Assembly: GCA_035547915.1 (NCBI GenBank) | Contig: DASZTS010000036.1 | Span: 1 to 33,266, forward strand | Direction: 5' to 3' | Length of the DNA stretch: 33,266 nt | From: DASSFG01 sp035547915 | Lineage (GTDB): Bacteria > Planctomycetota > Planctomycetia > Pirellulales > JAICIG01 | Part shown: positions 17,081 to 24,912 of the stretch, one piece after another | Layout of the letters: the number at the start of each line of letters is the position of its first letter | How positions within the stretch are numbered: the first letter of the stretch is position 1 | Notes under the pieces: generated by a model | What the model saw: the letters and a program-made list of their open reading frames with translations, nothing else | Told to the model about the DNA's origin: nothing | Databases searched by the model: none | Translations under genes and position numbers: made by a program

Positions 17081-18298
17081 ATGGCCCGTTCTCGTATCGG
17101 TTTGTGGTTGATTGGCGCGAAAGGAGGAGTCGCGTCGACGGCCACGGTGGGCCTGATCGCACTGCGAAAAGGGGGACTCATCGGCCAGGCCGGGCTCGTC
17201 AGCGAGTTGCCCCAGTTCGCGCCGCTGCAACTCGCCGGATGGGATGAGTTCGTCGTCGGCGGTCACGAGATCCGCGACGTGCGCTCCTACGACGAAGCGC
17301 TGAAGATGCACAAGGAGAGCCGGGCCATCGACCTCGACGTGCTCGAAGCGTGCCGTGCGGATCTGGACCGAATCGACACGTGTATCCGTCCCGGCGTTCT
17401 ATTGAATGTCGGCCAGACGATCGCTTCGTTGGCGGGCGAAGAGGTTCGCCAGATCGTCGAAGGTCCACGCCAGGCTGTCGAGCGCATCCAGGGCGACCTG
17501 CGCACGTTCATCGCGGACCACCAACTTTCGCACGTGATCGTGGTCAACGTGTCGTCCACCGAGCCGCCGGTCGACACCGCGCAGTTTCCGGCGCGTTGGA
17601 GTCAGCTCCAAAAGCTCTTGGACGGGCCGCAGACAGCCTTGCCGGCCAGCTCGCTGTATGCGATCGCGGCGCTCGACCTCGGCTGCTCGTACATCAACTT
17701 CACGCCCTCGCTGGGCGCCTCGCTGCCCGCGATCGACGAACTTTCCCGCGAGCGCGGGACACGTCACATGGGCTACGACGGCAAGACGGGCGAGACGTTG
17801 CTCAAGAGCGTGCTCGCGCCCATGTTCCGCAAGCGCAACCTGGGCGTGATGAGCTGGGTAGGGCACAACATCTTCGGCAACATGGATGCCCGCGTGCTCG
17901 ACGACCCGGTGAACAAGCAGGCCAAGGTCACGAGCAAGGACCGGCTGTTGGGCCAGATCCTGGGCTACCCGCCGCAGACGCTCGTGACGATCGAACGCAT
18001 CGACAGCATGGGCGACTGGAAGACGGCCTGGGACCACATCCACTTCACCGGCTTCTTGGGCACGCCGATGACCTTCCAGTTCATCTGGCAGGGCTGCGAC
18101 TCGCTGCTGGCGGCCCCGCTCGTGCTCGATCTGGTGCGCTTCACCGAACGGGCCCAACGTCATGGCGACGTGGGCCAACTCAGCTTCTTGGCCAGCTTCT
18201 TCAAGAGCCCGTTGGGAGTGGACGAGCACGATTTCGGCTTGCAGTTCCAGATGCTCGAAGCATGGGCCGCGTCGGTCGAACGCGGCGCCGCCCCATAA
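17081..18298 (+). CDS. Inositol-3-phosphate synthase
   Basis: The product is 405 residues and belongs to the myo-inositol-1(3)-phosphate synthases. These convert glucose-6-phosphate to inositol-3-phosphate with a bound NAD that cycles between oxidised and reduced forms. The N-terminal Rossmann motif is GAKGGVASTATVG (about residues 13-25). The core signature GYDGKTGETLLKSVLAPMF spans about 231-249, with the catalytic lysines in it, and is followed by MSWVGHNIFGNMDA and a C-terminal HFTGFLGTPMTFQFIWQG. The length is closer to archaeal and actinobacterial enzymes than to the ~530-residue eukaryotic ones. The ribosome-binding site is weak. The product could feed phosphatidylinositol or another inositol lipid or solute. 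It converges with the TPR gene, 32 bp apart. Confidence 0.92.
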   Translation: MARSRIGLWLIGAKGGVASTATVGLIALRKGGLIGQAGLVSELPQFAPLQLAGWDEFVVGGHEIRDVRSYDEALKMHKESRAIDLDVLEACRADLDRIDTCIRPGVLLNVGQTIASLAGEEVRQIVEGPRQAVERIQGDLRTFIADHQLSHVIVVNVSSTEPPVDTAQFPARWSQLQKLLDGPQTALPASSLYAIAALDLGCSYINFTPSLGASLPAIDELSRERGTRHMGYDGKTGETLLKSVLAPMFRKRNLGVMSWVGHNIFGNMDARVLDDPVNKQAKVTSKDRLLGQILGYPPQTLVTIERIDSMGDWKTAWDHIHFTGFLGTPMTFQFIWQGCDSLLAAPLVLDLVRFTERAQRHGDVGQLSFLASFFKSPLGVDEHDFGLQFQMLEAWAASVERGAAP

Positions 18299-18330
18299 CG
18301 GCTTTCAGAAACTGACTGCGGTTGAGCGCC

Positions 18331-19605
18331 TCAACGAGCCGATTCGGGCGCCGCGGTATCGTCGCCTTTCTTGTTCTCGTCGCCTTTGTCGTTCCCACCG
18401 ACCTCTTCGGCGGCGTCGCCCTTCTTGCCCGAGTCGGCTGTCTCTCCCGCGTCGCCCTTCGCATCCGCCGGGTCGGTCGTCGGCATGTCGTCCTTGAGCA
18501 CCGTCACGTCGTCATAAAAGGCCTCGCCCGCCTTATAGCACTCGAGCCGCTTCACGTTGTTGCGCTGCACACGATCCTTGGCCGGCTGCGACATGGCGAG
18601 CGCCTTGGTCTGCCATTTGACGGCCGCTTCGAAATTGCCGAGCTCGGCATAGGCGGCGGCCAACGAGGCGACGGGCATCCATTCGTCCCATTGCGACAAC
18701 TCGCAGGCCTTCTGGGCCATCTCCAACGCCTTCTTGCCGTCGCGGATGTGGGCCTCGAACGCGGGTGCCGTGGCATAGGCGGCGGCGATGCCGTTGTAAG
18801 GCGCCCAGGAACGAGGTGCGAGCTCGATCGATTTCTTGAAATCGTCGAGCGCCTTGGGGTAGTCGCCGTGCTTCATGTACCAACGGCCCCGGTTGCTGTA
18901 GGCGAACGCCAGCTTGGGGTCGAGCTTGATGGCCTGGTTCACGTCCTCCAAACTCTTCTCGAATTCTTCCAGGTCGAACCAGGTTGCGGCGCGGTTGGCA
19001 TAGGCCAAGGCGTTGCTCGGATCGATTCGCAGGATTTCGCCGAACTGCTTGATTGACTTGCCGAACTCCTCCTGCGCATCCCAAGCGCAACCGCGATCGT
19101 TGAGCGCCACCAGATTGCTCGGATCGATGCGCACGGCCTCGTTGAAATCGACCATGGCTTTTTCGAATTGGCGTTTGCCGAAATACGCCTTACCCCGCAA
19201 GCAATAGAGGTTGGAGGCCGGTTCGAGCCGAATGGTTTCGCTCAGGTCCTTGATGGCGTTGTCATATTCCCGCCTCTCCAGCCAGCTCACGCCACGCAGC
19301 AGGTAACCGGCGACATTGTCGGTTCCGCGCTGGATCAATTTCGTAAAATAGGCCGGCGCATCGTCGAGCGTCACGACGTCGTCTTTCTTGACCCAGGCGA
19401 CGTGCAGCCAAAGCCAATCGCCGTCGACGCGCTCGACCATCACCGGAATCGGTACATCGTTCCATTTCAGCCGCCGGTCGCCGATCTTCGGCACCGCCGT
19501 TTCCTTCAACATGACGGTCTGGCCGAACCAGTCGTCATCGGCGCGAACGACGGAGCCGGCCATCATCAGGCCGACGATCGCCAAGCAAAGACAAGGCCGT
19601 GTCAT
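18331..19605 (-). CDS. Secreted TPR-repeat protein
   Basis: The product is 424 residues. The N-terminus is a signal peptide (MTRPCLCLAIVGLMMAG, cleavage near VVRA at residue 23). Residues about 28-85 look like an SH3-like domain (WFGQTVMLKETAVPKIGDRR onward). About five to six tetratricopeptide repeats follow, each with the A/Y-x-x-RG and LDP or IDPSN spacing, for example YAFANRA-like and AYSNRGRWY units. The last ~45 residues are a charged Asp/Gly/Lys-rich tail. It is likely a periplasmic scaffold or protein-binding protein. The start at 19605 comes 11 bp after the thioredoxin-like gene, so the two are probably co-transcribed. The frame also runs open upstream, which is only a shadow of that gene. 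Confidence 0.85.
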   Translation of the reverse strand: MTRPCLCLAIVGLMMAGSVVRADDDWFGQTVMLKETAVPKIGDRRLKWNDVPIPVMVERVDGDWLWLHVAWVKKDDVVTLDDAPAYFTKLIQRGTDNVAGYLLRGVSWLERREYDNAIKDLSETIRLEPASNLYCLRGKAYFGKRQFEKAMVDFNEAVRIDPSNLVALNDRGCAWDAQEEFGKSIKQFGEILRIDPSNALAYANRAATWFDLEEFEKSLEDVNQAIKLDPKLAFAYSNRGRWYMKHGDYPKALDDFKKSIELAPRSWAPYNGIAAAYATAPAFEAHIRDGKKALEMAQKACELSQWDEWMPVASLAAAYAELGNFEAAVKWQTKALAMSQPAKDRVQRNNVKRLECYKAGEAFYDDVTVLKDDMPTTDPADAKGDAGETADSGKKGDAAEEVGGNDKGDENKKGDDTAAPESAR

Positions 19606-19616
19606 AGGCACTCTCT

Positions 19617-20177
19617 TCAATCGTCGTGCAGTTTGCGCAGCCGCGGCGACGTGCGCAGCAGCAATTGCACGCGTTCGAATTCGTTCAGCCAATCCTGAGT
19701 TACCGCATCGAGAAGGCTGCGATCGGGCGGGGCGATGCCCGTGGGGCAGGCACTGCCGAGCTGTTCGATAGCGATCTGCCGATATTTGGAGAGCGTGCGG
19801 TCGCCATACCAACCGACCGGTTGGTCGTCTTCGCTCAAGAATACGGTTACCGGCACGCGCGAGCCGCCACAGATCTTCAGGCCTTCGGCCAGCTCGGCGT
19901 CGGCGTCGCGATCGACATAGCGCATGACGATGCGGGGGCTGGCCGCAGCGAAGTGGTCGAAGATCGGGCACTGGTTCACGCAGTCGCCGCACCACGCGCC
20001 GGCCAGGCAGAGCACCTTCATTTCCCGCACGAAACCGGCCAGCAACTCTCGCTGCTGGGACGACAATCGCACCGCTTCGTGTACCGCGCCCCAACGGCGC
20101 CGATGTTCGTCGCTCCCGTATCGGTTCAAGAAGGCCCCGTACTCGAGGCCCGCGGCAAATTTGGCGGCGAAGTTCAT
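19617..20177 (-). CDS. Thioredoxin-like protein with CGDC active site
   Basis: The product is 186 residues. It reads as a thioredoxin-fold protein: residues about 53-66 (MKVLCLAGAWCGDC) form the first strand and the active-site pair Cys63-Gly-Asp-Cys66, with a further cysteine at 70. The cis-Pro loop is GGSRVPVTVFL. No signal peptide is visible, so it is probably cytoplasmic. I start at ATG 20177 because aggaagga lies ten bases upstream on the minus strand; a TTG at 20198 is also open in frame. It is 64 bp after the glycosylase gene and 11 bp before the TPR gene. Whether it is a true oxidoreductase or acts on a special thiol is unknown. Confidence 0.85.
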   Translation of the reverse strand: MNFAAKFAAGLEYGAFLNRYGSDEHRRRWGAVHEAVRLSSQQRELLAGFVREMKVLCLAGAWCGDCVNQCPIFDHFAAASPRIVMRYVDRDADAELAEGLKICGGSRVPVTVFLSEDDQPVGWYGDRTLSKYRQIAIEQLGSACPTGIAPPDRSLLDAVTQDWLNEFERVQLLLRTSPRLRKLHDD

Positions 20178-20241
20178 AGGTTCTGGGTCCTTCCTCAATC
20201 CGGAAGCATCCCAATCCGGCGTTATCCGATCGGGCAGTATC

Positions 20242-20970
20242 TCACTCGGGCAAAATCATGGTCGATTGGCGGTGCAGTTCGACCGAGCGCCACAGATACC
20301 AGGCTGCCACCGAGCGATACGGCCGCCACCGCTCGCCGTAGCGCAGAATGTCGCTCGGGGGCGGCATCTCTCTCTTCCTATACGTTAACATATAACCACG
20401 GCGCACGCCCAAATCGGCCGCCGGGAGCACGTCGGGCCGGCCGAGCCGGAAAATGAGCAGCATTTCCACCGTCCATTGCCCCACCCCGCGCACACTGACC
20501 AAGCGTGAGATGATTTCCTGATCGTCCATCTTTTTTAATTTTGCCAGCGACGGCACGGTGCCGGCCAATGTCTTGGCGGCCAAATCCTTGACCGCGAGCA
20601 CCTTGGCCCGCGACATGCCGGCCTGCCGCAATAGGTCGTCGGGGGCGTCGAGGATGGCCTGCGGTTGGATGCCCCGCCGGCCGGGAAAGAGGGCCGTCAC
20701 GCGACCCAGGATCGTGGCCGCCGCCTTGCCGGAAAGCTGCTGGTAGACGATGGCCTTGAGCAGGGCCTGAAACGGGCTCTGTATCCTCTGTGGTTGCATC
20801 GTGAACGGCCCGGCCCGCTCGATGACGCTCGCCAGCCGTTTGTCGGCGGCCGACAGATGGGCGGCCGCCTGCCCGGAATCGAATTCGAGCAGCAACGCGC
20901 GCGGCTCGATCGGATTGGTGACGACCGGGCTTTCGCCGGCCACCCGCTTACGGCGCGACGCAGTGGACAT
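20242..20970 (-). CDS. DNA-3-methyladenine glycosylase (AlkA-like, HhH-GPD)
   Basis: The product is 242 residues. It belongs to the helix-hairpin-helix glycosylases, which excise alkylated bases in base-excision repair. The core reads AIVYQQLSGKAAATI in the N-terminal helical part, a hairpin VRGVGQWTVEMLL near residues 155-168, and the catalytic aspartate of PAADLGVRRG at about Asp186. The C-terminal RWRPYRSVAAWYLWR helix is typical of AlkA/Mag1 relatives. It lacks the N-terminal AlkA domain of E. coli, so it is closer to the short MAG/AlkA group. The start is ATG 20970. It follows the methyltransferase-like gene by 86 bp on the same strand. Confidence 0.9.
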   Translation of the reverse strand: MSTASRRKRVAGESPVVTNPIEPRALLLEFDSGQAAAHLSAADKRLASVIERAGPFTMQPQRIQSPFQALLKAIVYQQLSGKAAATILGRVTALFPGRRGIQPQAILDAPDDLLRQAGMSRAKVLAVKDLAAKTLAGTVPSLAKLKKMDDQEIISRLVSVRGVGQWTVEMLLIFRLGRPDVLPAADLGVRRGYMLTYRKREMPPPSDILRYGERWRPYRSVAAWYLWRSVELHRQSTMILPE

Positions 20971-21056
20971 ACCGTCAGGATACTCGAACGCCGTCCGCCC
21001 GCCAGTATGGGAAAATGCGGGAGATCAACGGCGGCGCCGCGAACGGGCCGCCCGCG

Positions 21057-21677
21057 TCAGGGCAAGTTGATCCAGTGCGGCCACCAAGCCTCGCCGCGCA
21101 CCTGGCACAGCAGGTCGGCCAGCACGGGCAAGAGCACCCAGCGGGCCGCGCGGCTGCACTCCAACCGCAAGGCGCGTATGCTCACCACCAGCGTCATCGG
21201 GGTGGAGAAGTTGGATAGCCGCGGTACGAAGCGAGGTACTTCCTGGCAGTAGCGGAGATACGACTCGCCCAACTGCCCGGTCAAGTATCGCTCTTCGGCC
21301 GGCACGGTCGCCAGCGCGTAGAACGCGCCTCCAACCAACACGCACGTCAGGAAAGTCATGCTTTGCAGCATCACGGCCACCGACAGGGCGATCAAGAATG
21401 TGCCCACATACAAGGGGTGGCGGCAGACGGAATACGGTCCTTCATTGACCACGACCAGCCGCTTGCGGCCGCCGATATAGAGCGTGGCCCAGAACCGCAG
21501 GCCGGCACCGGCGAAGAAGATCAGCCAGCCAAGGATTTCGAGCGGGACTTTTTCCCATTGGGCGTCGTCGAACAAGGGAGGCGAGAAGAGCACGAGCACG
21601 CCGAAGGCCGCGCCGAGCAAGGCACCCACCAGTCCGCGGGAACGAAATGCCCAACTGGCAGCTCGTTCGGCTTCCAT
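21057..21677 (-). CDS. Isoprenylcysteine carboxyl methyltransferase-like membrane protein
   Basis: The product is 206 residues with about five hydrophobic segments. The SAM-binding region of the ICMT/PEMT superfamily is visible as VVNEGPYSVCRHPLYVGTFL, followed by helices and the ATVPAEERYLTGQLGESYLRYCQEVPRFVP block that closes the site. Bacterial members methylate lipids or unknown small substrates; eukaryotic ICMT methylates prenylated proteins. The substrate is not predictable here. ATG 21677 has an excellent aaggagag site seven bases upstream on the minus strand, which decides the start over the longer frame to 21725. The gene heads a run with the glycosylase, thioredoxin-like and TPR genes. 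Confidence 0.87.
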   Translation of the reverse strand: MEAERAASWAFRSRGLVGALLGAAFGVLVLFSPPLFDDAQWEKVPLEILGWLIFFAGAGLRFWATLYIGGRKRLVVVNEGPYSVCRHPLYVGTFLIALSVAVMLQSMTFLTCVLVGGAFYALATVPAEERYLTGQLGESYLRYCQEVPRFVPRLSNFSTPMTLVVSIRALRLECSRAARWVLLPVLADLLCQVRGEAWWPHWINLP

Positions 21678-21777
21678 CGATACTCTCCTTGATACGGTTG
21701 GCCGAAGTGCAGGGAACGGGCCCAAGAATCAAGCCCGCGGGAAGGGCGGCATCGTAGCGAGAGTGCCTATATGCAAC

Positions 21778-21818
21778 AAGGTCGCTTGAGCCACCGGGTT
21801 CTGTGGCTCAGCGACCTT
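21778..21818 (-). terminator. Strong stem-loop downstream of tRNA-Leu
   Basis: The arms 21778-21794 and 21802-21818 pair over about 16 bp with one bulged base. On the minus strand the hairpin lies eight bases past the tRNA 3' end and is followed by a T-rich stretch (ttgttgcatat). It is the likely terminator of the tRNA transcript. Confidence 0.65.
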
Positions 21819-21825
21819 GCGAATG

Positions 21826-21909
21826 TGCGGGAAACAGGACTTGAACCTGCATGGTATTGCTACCGCCAGCCCCTCAAGCTGGTGCGTCTGCCAATTTCGC
21901 CATTCCCGC
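21826..21909 (-). tRNA. tRNA-Leu (anticodon GAG)
   Basis: The 84-base sequence folds as a class II tRNA. The acceptor stem is GCGGGAA / TTCCCGC with discriminator A. The D-arm contains AAATTGGCAGAC, the anticodon stem is CCAGC / GCTGG around loop TTGAGGG, the long variable arm is GGTA...TACC, and the T-arm is CAGG-TTCAAGT-CCTG. Anticodon GAG reads CUC and CUU leucine codons. The 3' CCA is not encoded (ACA follows on the minus strand). The short frame that reads WRNWQTHQLEGLA across this site is the well-known false protein translation of tRNA-Leu. Confidence 0.97.
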
Positions 21910-22001
21910 AAAAATTGGGGCCTTTTCGACCGTACTTGAGTTTACGCCCGGCCTGCGGCGCGTCAAGCCGCGGACCTGGCCGGTGGTGCATGAATCGCTG
22001 A

Positions 22002-22811
22002 TCACGCACCACCACTTGGCCGACCGTAGCCAGACTTAGCGTCGTTCGGACCTGGCGCGGGGTCCATTGCATCAACGAACTGGACGGTGACCAGCACGAT
22101 GAACTCGATCGATTCGGTTCCGTTGTCCGCCCGGTCCGGTGGCGACGTTTCGGCGGAACCGGCATGCGTGGTTCGCTCTGTAGCGAAGCTCGCCATAGCG
22201 AGCGTCTGGTCGGGGCGAAGCTCTGCCGAAGTGTCGATTTCGCGTACGATCAGAGACGGCACGGCCTGTCCATCGACCGTGGTCGTCCGCTCGAAATCGA
22301 GCATGCTATGATGCGCATGCAGTTCCAGTCGAATGCCTCCGCTATCGTTCGGCTTCGCCACCACGTCGAATCGCTCGCCGAAATCGGTCATCTTGCCTGC
22401 GGCCCCGACGGGAAACCGGCCACCTACATGAAACGACGCCGGACGCCCGAGCAGGGTGACCAACTGTGGCTCGGCAAGGATCCGCACCAGCTTATCGCGG
22501 CGCCATTGTTCGATCCGTTTCTGCAACTCGTCGCCTGGGCCATCAAGATTGAGTTTTTCCCCCGATTCTTTGAACCGCTGAGGGCGCGCTTCTAGCATTT
22601 GCACCTGAATCAGTAATTGCTGTTCTTGGCCGAGTTTCTTTTTAAGTGCCTGGATTTCGGCCTGTAACTCGTTCAATTCGGCCAGTTTCTTTTGCAGCAG
22701 GGCCTGATCGGCATTCTGCCGCGATGACTTCTCGGCAGCCGGTTCCGATTCTTGGGCTGCCGCGAACGTAACCGTAGCGATGACCAACAGCGTGAAACAG
22801 CAAATGCGCAT
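22002..22811 (-). CDS. Secreted secretin-like (type II/III) protein fragment
   Basis: The product is 269 residues. It has a signal peptide (MRICCFTLLVIATVTFAAAQ), a charged coiled-coil segment at about 38-75 (LLQKKLAELNELQAEIQALK), and then the C-terminal part of a secretin-like domain: KLVRILAEPQLVTLLGRPASFHVGGRFPV, a middle strand region, and ESIEFIVLVTVQFVDAM as the last strands. True secretins are 500-700 residues and have N-domains and a full beta-barrel; here only the final secretin-like segment is present behind a coiled coil. It may be a periplasmic partner or a specialised relative, not a pore on its own. The tRNA-Leu lies 92 bp downstream. ATG 22811 has a ggag site five to nine bases upstream. 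Confidence 0.72.
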   Translation of the reverse strand: MRICCFTLLVIATVTFAAAQESEPAAEKSSRQNADQALLQKKLAELNELQAEIQALKKKLGQEQQLLIQVQMLEARPQRFKESGEKLNLDGPGDELQKRIEQWRRDKLVRILAEPQLVTLLGRPASFHVGGRFPVGAAGKMTDFGERFDVVAKPNDSGGIRLELHAHHSMLDFERTTTVDGQAVPSLIVREIDTSAELRPDQTLAMASFATERTTHAGSAETSPPDRADNGTESIEFIVLVTVQFVDAMDPAPGPNDAKSGYGRPSGGA

Positions 22812-22993
22812 GTCTGAAAAACTCCGTTGGGTTGCTTATAGACTGTCGGATGGGGGATCGTACGTCGCCGTCCCCGCCGTAGGAAGATCAACCGGCGCCC
22901 TGCGGGTTCCACGGCTGGTCTTGACCAGATCTCGTAAATCGCCATATTTTCCACGCTCTCTGCCAACTCAAGGAGGAGTGGTCGGGCGGCGTT

Positions 22994-24091
22994 ATGACGG
23001 CGATTCACCTGGTCGTGCTCAACTACAACGGGCGGCACTTGCTCGAAGAGTGTCTGCCGTCGGTCGTTCGCGCCGCCGAACTGTCGCACCACGACTGCCG
23101 AGTGGCGGTGATCGACAACGACTCTTCCGACGACTCGCTCGATCTTCTCGATCGCGTTTATCCGCAAGTGACGCAGTTCCGCTGCGCCAACCGCGGACTC
23201 TGCTCGTACAACGAAGTGCTGCCGAGGCTCGACAGTCCGATCGTCGTGCTCCTCAACAACGACATCAAGCTCGCGCCTAATGCGGTCGACCCGCTCGTCG
23301 AGCCGCTGTTGCCCGGGAGCGAGGCGCACGATCGGCTCTGCTTCATGACGACGCCGCGCTGCTGGTTGTTCGACGGCGTGACGTATGAGGGATTGCAGAC
23401 GGCCCTGCGTTGGCGTTGGGGGTTGATTCAGGCCGTCTCCGACTATCTAGGGCACGAACGGGTGATGTACTCGGCCTGCCTGACGGCCTCGGCCGGCGCG
23501 GTGCTCGCCGTCGACCGCCGTCGATTCATCGAGTTGGGCGGATTCGATCCGCTCTACCTGCCGGGCCGGCTCGAAGACCTCGACTTTTGCTTCCGGGCCT
23601 ACCTGGCCGGCTACCATGCCCGATACCTGCCCGCATCGGTGGCCTACCACAAGGGTGAAGCGACCTTCCGACGCGAACTGGGGGCCGAACGTTCCCAGGC
23701 GCTCGCCCTGCGCAACACGTTCCTCTTTCAATGGAAGAACCTGCGACACCCCTGGCACGTGGCGCGGCACGTGGCGGCCCTGCCGCTGCGATTCGCGGGC
23801 GATCTGCTGCGGGCTCCGTTTGCCGATCGTGTCCGCCGGTTCATGTTCACGAAGGCCTTCTTCGAGGCGCTGGGCCGCTGGCGGGAGCAGTCGACCGTTG
23901 TCTCCGCTCACTCGCGCCGCGCCGAACGAGCCTTGCTGAAGGGACTCGATTGGCGGCGGTTCGTCGACGATGCTCGGCGCGACAATACCCAGCGCGACGA
24001 CGGGCCGCGATGCGTCGACAACGACTCGGTCGACGTTCCCTCCCAAGAAGCTGCCGGCGGTGTCCTCTGCGCCGCGGGAGGTGCGAGTTGA
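22994..24091 (+). CDS. Glycosyltransferase family 2 (rhamnosyl/N-glycan type)
   Basis: The product is 365 residues with a GT-A fold of family 2. The opening HLVVLNYNGRHLLEECLPSV, the VIDNDSSDDSLDLL nucleotide-sugar loop, and VVLLNNDIKLAPN at the DxD position are typical. The later block GGFDPLYLPGRLEDLDFCFR contains the catalytic Glu-Asp. About 90 C-terminal residues add helices of unknown role. ATG 22994 is the first plausible start; an aggagg site sits at 22971-22976, which is farther away than usual (17 bases). It is the first gene of the envelope-glycan operon and ends with a TTGA overlap with the next gene. Confidence 0.9.
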   Translation: MTAIHLVVLNYNGRHLLEECLPSVVRAAELSHHDCRVAVIDNDSSDDSLDLLDRVYPQVTQFRCANRGLCSYNEVLPRLDSPIVVLLNNDIKLAPNAVDPLVEPLLPGSEAHDRLCFMTTPRCWLFDGVTYEGLQTALRWRWGLIQAVSDYLGHERVMYSACLTASAGAVLAVDRRRFIELGGFDPLYLPGRLEDLDFCFRAYLAGYHARYLPASVAYHKGEATFRRELGAERSQALALRNTFLFQWKNLRHPWHVARHVAALPLRFAGDLLRAPFADRVRRFMFTKAFFEALGRWREQSTVVSAHSRRAERALLKGLDWRRFVDDARRDNTQRDDGPRCVDNDSVDVPSQEAAGGVLCAAGGAS

Positions 24092-24912
24092 CGACCGCAG
24101 CCGTTCTGCCGAATGCCCCGGCGACCGTTAACAACCCCCCGCACGACGCGGAGGAGCGTCGTCCCACGCTGACCGTCCTTTGCATCGTCCTCAACGAGGA
24201 ACGCAACCTGCCGGGCCTATTGGAGCGTCTGTGCTGGGCCGACGAGATCGTTGTCGTCGACGGCGGCTCGCACGACCGGACGGTCGAGATCGCGCGCTCG
24301 TTCGGAGCGAGGGTCTACCAACGGCCGTTCGATAATTTTGCCCGGCAGCAGAATTTCGCCCTGTCGCTGGCCCGAGGCGAGTGGGTGTTGTCGCTCGACG
24401 CCGACGAGCGGCCCACCGCCCCCATGATCGACGAGATTCGGGCGTGCTTGCGTCAATCGCGTTGCGACGCTTACCGCGTGCGGGTCCGCAGCTCGATCTT
24501 CGGCCGTTTGATGCGTTTCTCGGGGACACAGGACGACCGGCAGGTGCGGCTCGTGCGGCGAGGCCAGGCACGCTGGCAGGGGGAAGTCCACGAAACGCTC
24601 GAGTCGGCCGGCGCGATCGGCCAACTGCACTCATGGCTCGACCATGATCCGTTGCCCGACTTGCTGACATTCTTCGCCAAGATGCACCGCTATACGACAC
24701 TGGCGGCCGAAGCCCGCGTAGCCCGAGGTTGCCCGCCGCGCACGATCGACGCCTGGTTGTCGCCGCTGCGCGAAGTCGTTCGCCGGCTGGTGTGGAAGCA
24801 GGGATTCTGGGACGGACCGCAAGGGTGGTCGTTCTGTCTGTTGAGCGGCCTCTCGGAGTGGGTGCTCGCCGACAAGCATCGCCGCATCTGGCGGGAGGCG
24901 ACCGGCAAATGA
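24088..24912 (+). CDS. Glycosyltransferase family 2 (WaaE/KdtX-like)
   Basis: The product is about 274 residues. It resembles the WaaE/KdtX branch of family 2, which adds glucose to the LPS inner core: VLCIVLNEERNLPGLLERL, WADEIVVVDGGSHDRTVEIA, RPFDNFARQQNFAL, and SLDADERPT with the DxD-type acid pair. It continues to a QGEVHETLE block that is also family-typical. The start appears to be TTG at 24088, overlapping the preceding stop codon as TTGA, with gggaggtg five to seven bases before it. The stop overlaps the start of the deacetylase gene (ATGA at 24909). Given the neighbouring GT9 gene, LPS-core-like assembly is the likely context. Confidence 0.9.
   Translation: MTTAAVLPNAPATVNNPPHDAEERRPTLTVLCIVLNEERNLPGLLERLCWADEIVVVDGGSHDRTVEIARSFGARVYQRPFDNFARQQNFALSLARGEWVLSLDADERPTAPMIDEIRACLRQSRCDAYRVRVRSSIFGRLMRFSGTQDDRQVRLVRRGQARWQGEVHETLESAGAIGQLHSWLDHDPLPDLLTFFAKMHRYTTLAAEARVARGCPPRTIDAWLSPLREVVRRLVWKQGFWDGPQGWSFCLLSGLSEWVLADKHRRIWREATGK

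Noticed and set aside
20384..20399. A/T-rich palindrome-like stretch (tatacgttaacatata) as an operator
   Set aside because: It lies inside the coding sequence of the glycosylase gene, far from any start codon.
21729..21911. Short protein reading WRNWQTHQLEGLA
   Set aside because: It is the false translation of tRNA-Leu.
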